In this document: positions 16,457 to 24,912 of the stretch, piece by piece
Layout: the number at the start of each line of letters is the position of its first letter
Position numbering within the stretch: the stretch's first letter is position 1
From: Fibrobacter sp. UBA7003
Lineage (GTDB): Bacteria; Fibrobacterota; Fibrobacteria; Fibrobacterales; Fibrobacteraceae
Direction: 5' to 3'
Length of the DNA: 64,000 nt
Assembly: GCA_002449765.1 (NCBI GenBank)
Contig: DJXN01000008.1
Span: forward strand, 147,553-211,552
Translations under genes and position numbers: made by a program
Notes under the pieces: model-generated
The model's database searches: none
Seen by the model: only the letters and a program-made list of their open reading frames with translations
Told to the model about the DNA's origin: nothing

Positions 16457-17302
16457 ATGAAAAGATTGAAATTCTTGCCCCTCGTGCATTGGGTGCTCAT
16501 GGTGCTGCTTGTTTCGGGCCCGGCCCTTGCTGACCGCGCTTCCGAAATTCAGGACCTGAAGCTCGAGAAGGAAAAGCTGAATTCCGAAATCCAGAAGCTG
16601 AATCGCCAGATCTCGGCGACGGATTCGATGCTCAAGGCGGACGATTCCCGCTACAGGACACTGCAACAGCGCTACAAGGCCGATACGGAACGCCGCCGTG
16701 CCGAAATCGACAGCCTGAACGTGAAGATAAAGGCGGTTGCGGGCGAACTCCAGACGGAACGCAACAAGCAGGCCCGCGCGAAGAATCGCACGGACAACGT
16801 GGCCGCAAAGCGCAAGGCGTTGCGCGCTGAACTTGCGGGCATCAGCAAGAGGCTCGAGTCACAGGTGGCGCAGACGGTACCCTGGGAACTCGAAAGCAGG
16901 CTCGATCGCGTAAAGTCCCTGACCCGCGATATCGAGAGCGGGAACGCGAGCGAGGAGGAGGGCTTTTCGCGTCTCAAGTCGCTCATTGCCGAAGAGACGA
17001 AGTTCGGCGACGAGGTGGCCATAATAAACAGCCCGCTCACCCGCAAGAACGGCGAACTCATCAACGCCTCGATTCTGAGAATCGGGAACCAGTGGATGGT
17101 CTACAGCGATGACAACGGCACGGTGTTCGGTGCGCTGGTGCGCAAGGTCGTGGACGGGAAAGTCGCATACGAATGGAACGAGGAATTGAACCTGGAGGAG
17201 CGCGCGGCGGTGAAGCTCGCGCTCGACGTGAAGCAGGCGAAGAAGCCTCCCCAGATTGTGAAGTTGCCCGTAAGCCTCTCTATCGTGGGAGGTGAAAAAT
17301 GA
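16457..17302 (+). CDS. DUF3450 periplasmic protein of the TonB2-type system
   Basis: 281 residues with a signal peptide (VLMVLLVSGPALA). A coiled coil of about 110 residues follows (IQDLKLEKEKLNSEIQKLNR), then a domain with ESRLDRVKSL and GNQWMVYSDDNGTVFGALVR. This organisation and the following genes match DUF3450, which in marine proteobacteria heads the operon DUF3450-ttpC-exbB-exbD-tonB-TPR. GGAAAG lies before the ATG, and the end overlaps the next gene by 4 nt (ATGA), so translation is coupled. The likely role is a periplasmic adaptor to the TtpC/ExbB complex. Confidence 0.85.
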   Translation: MKRLKFLPLVHWVLMVLLVSGPALADRASEIQDLKLEKEKLNSEIQKLNRQISATDSMLKADDSRYRTLQQRYKADTERRRAEIDSLNVKIKAVAGELQTERNKQARAKNRTDNVAAKRKALRAELAGISKRLESQVAQTVPWELESRLDRVKSLTRDIESGNASEEEGFSRLKSLIAEETKFGDEVAIINSPLTRKNGELINASILRIGNQWMVYSDDNGTVFGALVRKVVDGKVAYEWNEELNLEERAAVKLALDVKQAKKPPQIVKLPVSLSIVGGEK

Positions 17303-18822
17303 AGAAGATAATCGCAGTTCTCTTGTGTGCCACATCCGCATTCGCTTGGCCGTGGTCATCGGACGAAAAGAAGTCTACCGCCGAGGACCAGGCGCGCATC
17401 AAGGATTCCCTGCAGATGGAAGAGGTGCGCAGCTTGCAGCGCGAGGTGGAGGCGCTTACCCGCATTCGCCTGCAGAAGGCGGACTCGCTCGAGAAACTCG
17501 AGGCGGAACACTGGCGCAAGCGCTATGCCGAATCTCAGTTGACCGAGGAGCACCAGGCGGCATCGCGTGAACTTGACGGCCGCTATTCCAAGCTCTCGAC
17601 GGATCTTGGCCGCGTGAACGAGGAGGTCATGGCGAGCAGGAACATGACGGGCGATGCCGAGGAGAAGGCGCAGGCCGACGAGTCGGCGTACGATGCGCTT
17701 AATACGCAGGTGAAGCTTTCGATTGACAAGACTCTCGGCGACGTGATGGGCGACTACCCGGTGGGAATGAACGGACGCCTGATCCGCCTGAAGCAGGCTT
17801 CCGAGGATGCCGAGAAGAAGGTGCCGAATACGGTCGGCGCGGTGCAGAATTTTATGAATGACTTGCTGCTGCGTCACGAACTGACCTACACGCAGTTCTA
17901 CGGGCGCGAGACTTCGCAGGTGGGCAACCGCCCCGACGTGAACGTGAACCGCTTGCGCCTGGGTACGGTCTTTTTGGGCGAGGTCGCGCAGGATAACGGC
18001 GAGGTGCAGGCGCTGCTCCGCTCGGGTGCGCTGCAGGGCAAGATATTCGAATGGAATGCGACGCTCCCTCCGGAGATGGCCGCGAATATAAAGCAGGCCG
18101 TATCGCAAGCCTCGGGGGCTTCCGAAGTTGTCACGATCCCGCTGGATGTATTGCAGAACAAGGCGGTCAAGAATGCGATTACCGACACGAAGGAACTTAC
18201 CTGGCGCGAGGAATTCCAGGCGTTCTTCAAGAAGGGCGGTATCGTGATGTACCCGCTCATGCTGGTGGCGATTTTCGCGCTGCTGCTTTGCCTGGAGCGC
18301 TTCCTGGTGCTCAGCTACCGCGGGCATCTGAGCCGCAGGTTCAACCGCAAGCTCGACGCCCTCGTGAAGGAGAACCGCTACGAGGATGCGGCTGGTCTCT
18401 GCCTCAAGAAGGAAACGAGCCTCTCGATGGTGCTATTTGCGGTGCTGAACCGCGCCCGCGACAAGCGCGAGGATGCGGAACGCGCCCTGCAGGAGGCATT
18501 GCTCCGCGAGCAGCCGAAACTGGAACGCCGCATGGGGCTCCTTGCCGCGATGGGCTCGATTGCCCCGCTGCTCGGCCTGCTCGGTACGGTCACGGGTATC
18601 ATCACGCTTTTTACGGTGATTACCGAGGTGGGCACGAACGACGCTCGCGTGCTTGCGGGCGGCATTTCGGAGGCTCTCGTGACTACGGAAACGGGCCTCG
18701 TGATTGCAATCCCCGTGATGATATTGCACGGCCTCCTGAGCGAAAAAATCGAGAAGGTCACGAGCGAGATGTACGTGCAGAGCACCGCACTCCTGAACCG
18801 CATTTTCGGGAAGAAAGAATAA
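17299..18822 (+). CDS. ttpC: TtpC-like MotA/TolQ/ExbB proton-channel protein with periplasmic coiled coil
   Basis: 507 residues. A signal peptide (VLLCATSAFA) is followed by a 250-residue periplasmic coiled-coil region (DQARIKDSLQMEEVRSLQRE). The C-terminal half is a MotA/TolQ/ExbB domain with three membrane segments: YPLMLVAIFALLLCLERFLV, MGSIAPLLGLLGTVTGIITL and GLVIAIPVMILHGLL. This two-part design is that of TtpC, the additional subunit needed by TonB2-type systems in Vibrio. GGAGGTG overlaps the end of the DUF3450 gene. Together with the next three genes it makes the energising complex for TonB-dependent receptors such as the one at 12729. Confidence 0.88.
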   Translation: MKKIIAVLLCATSAFAWPWSSDEKKSTAEDQARIKDSLQMEEVRSLQREVEALTRIRLQKADSLEKLEAEHWRKRYAESQLTEEHQAASRELDGRYSKLSTDLGRVNEEVMASRNMTGDAEEKAQADESAYDALNTQVKLSIDKTLGDVMGDYPVGMNGRLIRLKQASEDAEKKVPNTVGAVQNFMNDLLLRHELTYTQFYGRETSQVGNRPDVNVNRLRLGTVFLGEVAQDNGEVQALLRSGALQGKIFEWNATLPPEMAANIKQAVSQASGASEVVTIPLDVLQNKAVKNAITDTKELTWREEFQAFFKKGGIVMYPLMLVAIFALLLCLERFLVLSYRGHLSRRFNRKLDALVKENRYEDAAGLCLKKETSLSMVLFAVLNRARDKREDAERALQEALLREQPKLERRMGLLAAMGSIAPLLGLLGTVTGIITLFTVITEVGTNDARVLAGGISEALVTTETGLVIAIPVMILHGLLSEKIEKVTSEMYVQSTALLNRIFGKKE

Positions 18823-18832
18823 GTTCCGCGCC

Positions 18833-19516
18833 ATGACTAACACCCACTACATACTTATCGAGTCGCTCGAGAATACGTACCATGCCGGCGGCGTGGTGAT
18901 GCTCCCGATTCTCCTGGCGGGTGTCGTGGGTTTCTACTACCTGTTTTCGAGCTGGTTCCGCATCGGGAGCGACTTTTTCCGCACCGACATCCACAAGGTC
19001 ATCAAGCGCATGCGCGTGGACCTGAACGGCGGAATCGAGGAAGACGAGAAGAATGCGGAACCGCCCAGCGTGAAGAAGGCTCTCCGCAGGCTGCGCAAGC
19101 GTGGTGGGCTCCTCTCGCGGGAACTCTGCTATGCGATTGACGTCGCGAGCACCAATCCCGAGGGCTTCCGTGACTATATGCAGGTGCGCATGATGAAGAC
19201 GGTGCGCTACATGGAGCAGGGAAACCATATCGTATCCGTGATGGCATCTGCGGCGCCGTTGCTGGGCCTGCTCGGCACGGTGACGGGAATGGTTTCTACC
19301 TTCGAGGTGATTACGTTGTACGGGAACCAGAACCCGGTGCTCATGGCCGACGGTATCTCGGAGGCGCTCATCTCGACGCAGAGCGGGCTTTTGGTGGCAT
19401 TCCCGCTCACGCTCCTGAAACAGCGCCTGGACGAGCGCGTAGAAATGCTGCGCCAGAAGATGGAACTCGGCGCGACTGTTATAGAGAATTATTTTGTAGA
19501 GAGGAAGTGCCCGTGA
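18833..19516 (+). CDS. exbB: ExbB (second MotA/TolQ/ExbB subunit)
   Basis: 227 residues with the ExbB core. It has a first membrane segment near the N-terminus (GGVVMLPILLAGVVGFYYLF) and the signature ASAAPLLGLLGTVTGMVSTF plus GISEALISTQSGLLVAFPLT. It is the proton-conducting stator subunit that works with ExbD and TonB in the inner membrane. The start is 10 nt after ttpC. A dispersed hairpin repeat (19517-19560) separates it from exbD. The length is normal for ExbB. Confidence 0.92.
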   Translation: MTNTHYILIESLENTYHAGGVVMLPILLAGVVGFYYLFSSWFRIGSDFFRTDIHKVIKRMRVDLNGGIEEDEKNAEPPSVKKALRRLRKRGGLLSRELCYAIDVASTNPEGFRDYMQVRMMKTVRYMEQGNHIVSVMASAAPLLGLLGTVTGMVSTFEVITLYGNQNPVLMADGISEALISTQSGLLVAFPLTLLKQRLDERVEMLRQKMELGATVIENYFVERKCP

Positions 19517-19560
19517 TTCGTCATTGCGAGGCTTCGAAAGAAGCCGTGGCAATCCAGGAA
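19517..19560. repeat. Dispersed hairpin repeat between exbB and exbD
   Basis: ATTGC (19523-19527), GGCTTC, a GAAA tetraloop, GAAGCC, then GCAAT form an extended stem in the CGTCATTGCGAGG...GGCAATCC layout known from dispersed repeats of many bacteria. It sits in the only wide gap between the two subunit genes. Confidence 0.7.
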
Positions 19561-19573
19561 TGAAGGATTTATT

Positions 19574-19978
19574 ATGGAATTCAACTTGCCGAGAAGAAAG
19601 CAGAAGGATATGGGTATCGAGATGGGCCCGCTGATGGACATCGTGTTCATCCTCCTCATCTTTTTCGTGGTCACTTCCTCGTTTACCCGCGAGACGGGCG
19701 TGGACGTGACGAAGCCTCAGGCACAGTCTGCAAGCCAGCTCGAGAAGGAAAACCTCTTGATTGCGATTACGCGCGAAGGGACAATCCACATGAACGAGCG
19801 GCAGGTGGATCTCGCGAGCCTGCAGGATATCTTGAAGCAGTCGCTCGCGAAGGCGCCCGACCGCGAGGCCGTAGTGATTGCGGATAAGGGTGCCGAGACG
19901 GGCGTGCTCGTGCAGGTAATCGACATGTGCAACCTGGCCGGAGTGAAGAAGGTCTCCATCGCGGCGCAGGCGGAGTGA
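19574..19978 (+). CDS. exbD: ExbD biopolymer-transport protein
   Basis: 134 residues, the standard ExbD size. It has a short cytoplasmic N-terminus, one membrane helix (MGPLMDIVFILLIFFVVTSS) with the proton-carrying Asp in LMDIVFILL, and a periplasmic domain (LIAITREGTIHMNERQVDLA, REAVVIADKGAETGVLVQVI). AAGGA precedes the ATG. It partners the two ExbB-type proteins encoded upstream. Confidence 0.93.
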   Translation: MEFNLPRRKQKDMGIEMGPLMDIVFILLIFFVVTSSFTRETGVDVTKPQAQSASQLEKENLLIAITREGTIHMNERQVDLASLQDILKQSLAKAPDREAVVIADKGAETGVLVQVIDMCNLAGVKKVSIAAQAE

Positions 19979-19986
19979 CGCAAAGC

Positions 19987-20038
19987 GTCATCCTGAGCGC
20001 ATTGCGTGGCACGAAGTTGCAGGAGCTGTATCTAGGAA
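19987..20038. repeat. GTCATCCTGAGCG-type repeat between exbD and tonB
   Basis: Begins GTCATCCTGAGCG and ends TATCTAGGAA, the usual ends of a dispersed element. Its last bases (AGGAA, 20034-20038) form the ribosome-binding site of the tonB gene, so the insertion has been recruited into expression. Confidence 0.5.
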
Positions 20039-20044
20039 TTTGTG

Positions 20045-20692
20045 ATGTTGAAGTTCTTTAAGAAATTGTTGAAGCGTTTTGCTATCCTCATCGCGGCAAT
20101 CCTCGCGAGCTGTGCGCTCGTGTTCTCTGTGACGATGGCGAACCTCTTCTTGACGGGCAAGGTGTTTCACGAGAAGAAGTACAACAAGACAGAAATTGCC
20201 GTGAAGAAGGTGGAAGAAGTCGAGAAGAAGGTCGAGAAGAAAAAGCCCGCGCGCAAGCCCGACCGCCAGAAGTCCAATTCGCGTTCCCCGAAGGCGGGGC
20301 CGCGTTTCGCGATGAATCTCGGGACGGCATCGGGTAACGCCGGCGCCGCCGTGAGCGAGGACATGGTGGCCGATTTCCGCGGCGGGGCGCTTTCGACCGA
20401 AAAGGGCGACGTGGACAAGAAACCCGAAAGCAGGGCGTATCCGAACTTTCAGGTGCCCCCGCAGATCCGTGACCGCGAAATCGATGCGATGCTGCGGCTC
20501 AGTTTTTGTGTGGACGTGAACGGCAAGGCTTACGATATCAAGGTGCTGGAGGAATCTCCCTCAGGTTCCGGGCTCGCCGCCGCCGGCCGTGAGGCGCTAT
20601 CGCGCATGACGTTCGCGCCGGCCGAAAAGGCGGGCAAGGCGGTGCCCTTCTGCGGCATGGAACAGCCTTTCGAAGTGAAGTTCAGGGACTGA
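20045..20692 (+). CDS. tonB: TonB-like energy transducer
   Basis: 215 residues from the ATG at 20045 (a GTG at 20042 is also in frame). It has one N-terminal membrane segment (FAILIAAILASCALVFSVTM), a Lys/Glu/Pro-rich linker (VEEVEKKVEKKKPARKPDRQ), and a C-terminal domain of the TonB/TolA type (LRLSFCVDVNGKAYDIKVLE, ALSRMTFAPAEKAGKAVPFC). The Cys in FCVDVNG and FCGMEQP is unusual; the two could form a disulfide. Position after exbD and before a TPR gene matches tonB2 operons. Confidence 0.85.
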   Translation: MLKFFKKLLKRFAILIAAILASCALVFSVTMANLFLTGKVFHEKKYNKTEIAVKKVEEVEKKVEKKKPARKPDRQKSNSRSPKAGPRFAMNLGTASGNAGAAVSEDMVADFRGGALSTEKGDVDKKPESRAYPNFQVPPQIRDREIDAMLRLSFCVDVNGKAYDIKVLEESPSGSGLAAAGREALSRMTFAPAEKAGKAVPFCGMEQPFEVKFRD

Positions 20693-20695
20693 TTT

Positions 20696-20740
20696 AGACG
20701 AAAGAACGGCGCGTTGCGCCTACAGACGAAAGACGAAAGA
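20696..20740. repeat. GACGAAA repeat with hairpin before the TPR gene
   Basis: AGACGAAAGA, a GGCGC-GTT-GCGCC hairpin, then AGACGAAAGACGAAAGA. An inverted version (TCTATCGTCT repeated with TTTCGTCT) lies inside the start of the next gene at 20833-20866. Confidence 0.65.
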
Positions 20741-20746
20741 TTTATA

Positions 20747-21871
20747 ATGGCGCTTCGCGCAAAGAGCTTGAAAATGATGAATGGAATGATAAACAAGTGT
20801 AACGGATTGATGGGCAGTTCACGTTCTGCGCATCTATCGTCTATCGTCTTTCGTCTATCGTCTATTTTACTGTTTCTCGCTACCTTCTCCTTCGCGGCGC
20901 AATCCGCATACGACCTGATGGAACGCGCGAACGCCCTCTACCGCGATGGCAAATTCAAGCAGGCCATCACGCTCTACCGCAAGGCGGAATCCCGAGGTGC
21001 GGACCCCGTCGCCACCAGTTTCAACATTGCGAACAGCTACTACCAGCAAAACGACCTGCCGAATGCCGCCGCCACGTACCGCAAGGCTATCGACTTCTCG
21101 AACGGGGCGTTTTCCCCTGCGCTTTTCAACATGGCGAGCGTGTACTTTAGGCTCAAGCAGTACCCGGAATGCGTGGCGGCGTACCACAGGGCGTTGAAAC
21201 TGGAGCCCGAAAACGTTTCGGGCTGGCTTTACCTCGGCGAAGCCTACGGTAAAACCGGCGACGCGGTCGGCGCGCTGCGTGCCATCGAGAAGGCCTACCA
21301 GCTCGACAAGGAAGACATAAGCATCGTCTACCAGCTTTCAGAGGCGAACATCGCGCTGAACGATTTCGAGCGCGCCGTAGCCGTTATCCGCGAGGGCTAC
21401 GCCGCGCACCCCGACGAAGTCGATTTTCTCGTGTATCTCGGCGACGTGTACCGCCTGAACAAGCAGTTCGAAGAAAGTGCCGCCGCTTATCGCGAAGCAC
21501 TGGGCGTCCGCCCTGACGATACCGCTACCATGTACAAACTAGCAGACGTCCTCGCCGAAGACAACAAGCCGTTTATCGCGATGGACGTGCTCAACAACCT
21601 GGTACAAATCAAGCCGGATTTCAGCGATGCCGCCATATTCCTCGGGAATCTCGCTTACGACGCGAAGTTCCTTGACCGCGCCGAATCCGCATACGAACTT
21701 GCGGCAAAACAGGGCAACGCGGAATCTGTCTACGGGTTCAAGAACATGGCCTACGACGCCCATGCCGAAAAGCGTGACGACGAGGCGCTCCGCCTGCTGA
21801 AAGTCGCACAGAAGTACTTCCCCGACGATATCACCGTGCAGGCGGACATCATGGAATTCGAGAAGAACTAA
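20747..21871 (+). CDS. TPR protein of the TonB2-type operon
   Basis: About 374 residues. The start is uncertain (ATG 20747, or later ATGs up to 20810). A hydrophobic signal-like segment (FRLSSILLFLATFSFAAQS) precedes at least eight TPR units, e.g. ANALYRDGKFKQAITLYRKA, VAAYHRALKLEPENVSGWLY and GDVYRLNKQFEESAAAYREA. TPR proteins close tonB2-type operons in marine bacteria and act in the periplasm as scaffolds for receptor energisation. Part of the signal sequence is encoded by a GACGAAA-type repeat (20833-20866), so the original N-terminus may have been altered. The gene ends at hairpin 21875-21894. Confidence 0.85.
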   Translation: MALRAKSLKMMNGMINKCNGLMGSSRSAHLSSIVFRLSSILLFLATFSFAAQSAYDLMERANALYRDGKFKQAITLYRKAESRGADPVATSFNIANSYYQQNDLPNAAATYRKAIDFSNGAFSPALFNMASVYFRLKQYPECVAAYHRALKLEPENVSGWLYLGEAYGKTGDAVGALRAIEKAYQLDKEDISIVYQLSEANIALNDFERAVAVIREGYAAHPDEVDFLVYLGDVYRLNKQFEESAAAYREALGVRPDDTATMYKLADVLAEDNKPFIAMDVLNNLVQIKPDFSDAAIFLGNLAYDAKFLDRAESAYELAAKQGNAESVYGFKNMAYDAHAEKRDDEALRLLKVAQKYFPDDITVQADIMEFEKN

Positions 21872-21899
21872 AAAGTCCGGCGAGTGAGCCGGACAAATT
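21870..21899. terminator. Bidirectional terminator between the TPR gene and the FISUMP gene
   Basis: GTCCGGC (21875-21881), GAGTGA loop, GCCGGAC (21888-21894), flanked by AAAAA on the left and AAATTTT on the right. Read on the minus strand the stem is followed by TTTTTAG. It serves two convergent genes. Confidence 0.85.
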
Positions 21900-23726
21900 T
21901 TAATCCTTCACGCAGCGGACTGGGTTATAGCACTCTTCGTCGTTATAGTCCCATACTTCCGCTTCATTTTCTAATCCCCTTATTACAATGTAGTATTGGG
22001 TCGAGGATGCATAATATACCCATAGACGTCCATATTCACCCAAAGAATGGAATCCATCATCGCTGCAATAGCATCCAGCGCCCACAAAGGAGAGCCCGTA
22101 TGTATCAGTCCCGGGTGTAATTCCTGTTTTCCATCCCTTTGCCGACATCAACGGGAGTGCGTGTCCGCTAGCAAGATTTACAAGGTCTTGCGCCTCCTTA
22201 TTTGTCGGGATATGCCACCCGTCAGGGCAGATTCCCTGGATGTGGCCGGTACCCAGGTCGCACGAAGATTTATAGGCACAACTGGAGGAATTCATCGCCG
22301 CGCTGCGGCTATAAAAGTGACCGTATAGTTCGCAGAAACGGTCGTCGTCGTTGAAACAGGTAGATACTCCAATTTCGTTGCCGGCGTAGTTCAGGTTCTC
22401 CGCCATCCATGTTGCACTACCGACTTTTACGGTCTTGTATGTCTTGCCGTCGCGCGAGTCCGTCATGGTGCCATATTCGATGTCCGGGTTGAACTGCTCG
22501 TCAGCGGCTTCCAGGAGAGGCTCGGCGCCTGCCTGCTTGGTTCTCGATGAACTGCTCACGGAACTGGACGAAACGCTGCTCGAGGATTTTGCGCTTGAAG
22601 AGCTCTCGCTCGACGAAACCGGTACGACGCCGTCACCCTTCACGCAACGGACGGAGAAGTTCGACTCGTAGCCGTCGAAATCATTGATGAACGCCTCGTT
22701 GTCTTTTCCCCTTATGAGAAGGTAATACATGTCGCTCGACTGGTAATAGACCCACATGAATGTGAATTCGCCGATGTCATTGTAACCGTCCTTGGTATCA
22801 TATTGTCCCGTTCCCACGAAGGAGAGCCCGTACGTATCGATCCCAGGATTGATGTACAGCGAATCCTCGGTTCCCCATCCTATCGTCGACATCAGCGGTT
22901 GAGCCTTTTTGCCGGCAAGGGTTACCAGCGTCTGCGTCTCGGAATATGTCGGGATATGCCATCCGTCCGGGCAGATGCCTTGAATAGGATCGTTCCCTAA
23001 TAAACAGCTAGCTCCATACTCGCATTTTGAACTATTCATCGCGGCATCGCGGCTATAAAAGCGGCCATACAGTTTGCAGATATCCTCGTCACCTTTAAAA
23101 CAATAGGACTTACCTACTTCGTGACCGGTGTAGTTCAGGTTTTCCGCCATCCAGATTGTTCCCTCGATATCCACGGTCCTGTACGTCTTGCCGTCGCGCG
23201 GGTCGGTCATGGTGCCGTAATCGATGTCCGGATTGAACTGTTCGCCCTTTTCTGTGAGGCGTGGCTTGAGTTCTTCCCAACTCAGCGAGGAACTACTCGA
23301 CCTTGCCGACGAACTCGACGAACTGTAGCTTGAAGAACTGTAGCTCGACGAATACTGCGAGCTGCTGGAGTCATCGTCTCCAGAACTACTCGACTCGCGT
23401 GAACTGCTTGAAACATTCTTGCGGACAAACTCCTTGCCCTTGGCCGTGAGTGTATCGTTGTAGCCAGCCCAGATATACACGGAGTCAATCTCGTCGAACT
23501 CGCAGAAGTAGCTTTCCTTGTCGCGTCCGACAATCGCCTCGCGGCCCTCGCGCATCTCGTTGCACGGGTAATCCGCAAATCCATTGTTTGACTTGAACGC
23601 ATAGTCGTACCCGCGGTTCTTCGAAACCGGGGAGAAATCGTCGTCGTCACTGCAGGCGGTAAAAAATATCGTTGTCGTGGCTAGAACGCACAGGCCGGGC
23701 AAGTGTCTAAACACAGAATGTTTCAT
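21900..23726 (-). CDS. Lipoprotein with two tandem FISUMP domains
   Basis: 608 residues. The signal peptide has a lipobox (FFTACS). Residues 25-105 form a small Cys-containing domain (NNGFADYPCNEMREGREAIV) with CEFDEIDSVYIWAGYND. Ser-rich linkers occur at about 105-150 and 375-400. Two FISUMP domains (about 165-370 and 415-608) share DYGTMTDPRDGKTYRTV, WMAENLNY, GICPDGWHIPT, and a final VRCVK. FISUMP domains are thought to be extracellular; the fold resembles formylglycine-generating or C-type-lectin-like domains, and the function is unproven. The two copies differ by many substitutions, so the duplication is not recent. Transcribed divergently from glucokinase. Confidence 0.88.
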   Translation of the reverse strand: MKHSVFRHLPGLCVLATTTIFFTACSDDDDFSPVSKNRGYDYAFKSNNGFADYPCNEMREGREAIVGRDKESYFCEFDEIDSVYIWAGYNDTLTAKGKEFVRKNVSSSSRESSSSGDDDSSSSQYSSSYSSSSYSSSSSSARSSSSSLSWEELKPRLTEKGEQFNPDIDYGTMTDPRDGKTYRTVDIEGTIWMAENLNYTGHEVGKSYCFKGDEDICKLYGRFYSRDAAMNSSKCEYGASCLLGNDPIQGICPDGWHIPTYSETQTLVTLAGKKAQPLMSTIGWGTEDSLYINPGIDTYGLSFVGTGQYDTKDGYNDIGEFTFMWVYYQSSDMYYLLIRGKDNEAFINDFDGYESNFSVRCVKGDGVVPVSSSESSSSAKSSSSVSSSSVSSSSRTKQAGAEPLLEAADEQFNPDIEYGTMTDSRDGKTYKTVKVGSATWMAENLNYAGNEIGVSTCFNDDDRFCELYGHFYSRSAAMNSSSCAYKSSCDLGTGHIQGICPDGWHIPTNKEAQDLVNLASGHALPLMSAKGWKTGITPGTDTYGLSFVGAGCYCSDDGFHSLGEYGRLWVYYASSTQYYIVIRGLENEAEVWDYNDEECYNPVRCVKD

Positions 23727-23833
23727 TCATCCTCCTTTATCATCCTGCATAAAATATACCTAAAATGTTGGATTCGTCGGTTTAGCGCTGCCGTTTTTCC
23801 TATATTCATTCCGTAATTACCGGAGTTTTTATT

Positions 23834-24901
23834 ATGGAAATCAAATGGCTTAATCCCGATGCAAAGTTTGACCGCCTCGTTCTTGCAGGCGATATTGGCG
23901 GCACCAACACGAACCTTGGCCTTGTGGGCTACAAGGATGGCAAGTTCACGCTGATTCTCGAGACGGTGTGCCCCTCCAAGGATATCGATGGGCTCGACGC
24001 TCCTATCCGCGAGACGCTCAAGCTCGCCGCGGAAAACCGTGCCGACCTCAAGCCCAGTCATGTGTGCATCAGTGCCGCGGGTCCGGTGGCGAACAACAAG
24101 TGCGTCATGACGAACCTCCCGTGGAGCGTGGATGGCGACGCCCTCACTGCGGCGACCGGCATCCCGACGCTTGTCATCAACGACTTCATGGCCATCAGCT
24201 ACGGCATCCCGACCTTGGACGTGGACGACCCCAAGCAGATTTTCAAGCTCACGCATACCGACGGCAGCCAACCCGCCCCGCAGAAGGCGACCAAGGCTGT
24301 GATTGGCCCGGGTACCGGCATGGGTGTCGGCTTCCTCGCGTTCGACGGCGAGAAGTACATCCCCGCTTCTTCGGAAGGCGGGCATTCTACCTTCGCCCCC
24401 TTCGACAAGGATTCGCAGGAATTCCACGATTACATGGAAAAGAAGATTGGCACCGTGCCCGGCGTGGAACCGCTCGTCTCGGGCATGGGGCTCCGTAACA
24501 TGTACGAATGGTGGAAGGAAACCCGCGGCGTTCCCGACAACGAGGCTTTCAAGAAGATTGAAGAAACGGAACCCAACGATCGCCCGAAGTACATCAGCCG
24601 CGCGAGCGACACCGACCCGGTGGCCGCCGAGATGATGCGCTTGTTCGTGAAGATGCTCGCCCGCTTCGCAAGCGACGCTTCTACGCTGTTCCTGCCCCTG
24701 GGTGGCCTCTACCTGGCCGGCGGTACGGTGCAGAAGGACCTGCGCTGGCTCGAGCGCGACAACCTGTTCATGAAGTATTTCGAGAAAAACTACAACCCGA
24801 ACATCCGTCCGCTCTTGAACAAGATTCCGGTGTACATCATCAAGGATTACAGCATCAGCCTGTACGGCGCCGCGAACGCGAGCCTCAACTTGCAGAAGTA
24901 A
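23834..24901 (+). CDS. glk: Glucokinase (Glk family)
   Basis: 355 residues. It has the ATP-binding GDIGGTNTNLGLV, substrate region SAAGPVANNKCVMTNLPWSVD, FMAISYGIP with catalytic Asp in VINDFMA, GPGTGMGVGFL and SSEGGHSTFAPFD, as in the PF02685 glucokinase family. It phosphorylates glucose to glucose 6-phosphate in the cytoplasm, a key step for a cellulose and cellobiose degrader. It is slightly longer than E. coli Glk (321 aa), with an insertion around residues 220-260. It has CCGGAG 9 nt before the ATG and TATATT about 30 nt upstream. Confidence 0.93.
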   Translation: MEIKWLNPDAKFDRLVLAGDIGGTNTNLGLVGYKDGKFTLILETVCPSKDIDGLDAPIRETLKLAAENRADLKPSHVCISAAGPVANNKCVMTNLPWSVDGDALTAATGIPTLVINDFMAISYGIPTLDVDDPKQIFKLTHTDGSQPAPQKATKAVIGPGTGMGVGFLAFDGEKYIPASSEGGHSTFAPFDKDSQEFHDYMEKKIGTVPGVEPLVSGMGLRNMYEWWKETRGVPDNEAFKKIEETEPNDRPKYISRASDTDPVAAEMMRLFVKMLARFASDASTLFLPLGGLYLAGGTVQKDLRWLERDNLFMKYFEKNYNPNIRPLLNKIPVYIIKDYSISLYGAANASLNLQK

Positions 24902-24912
24902 TCTGCGGGCGT

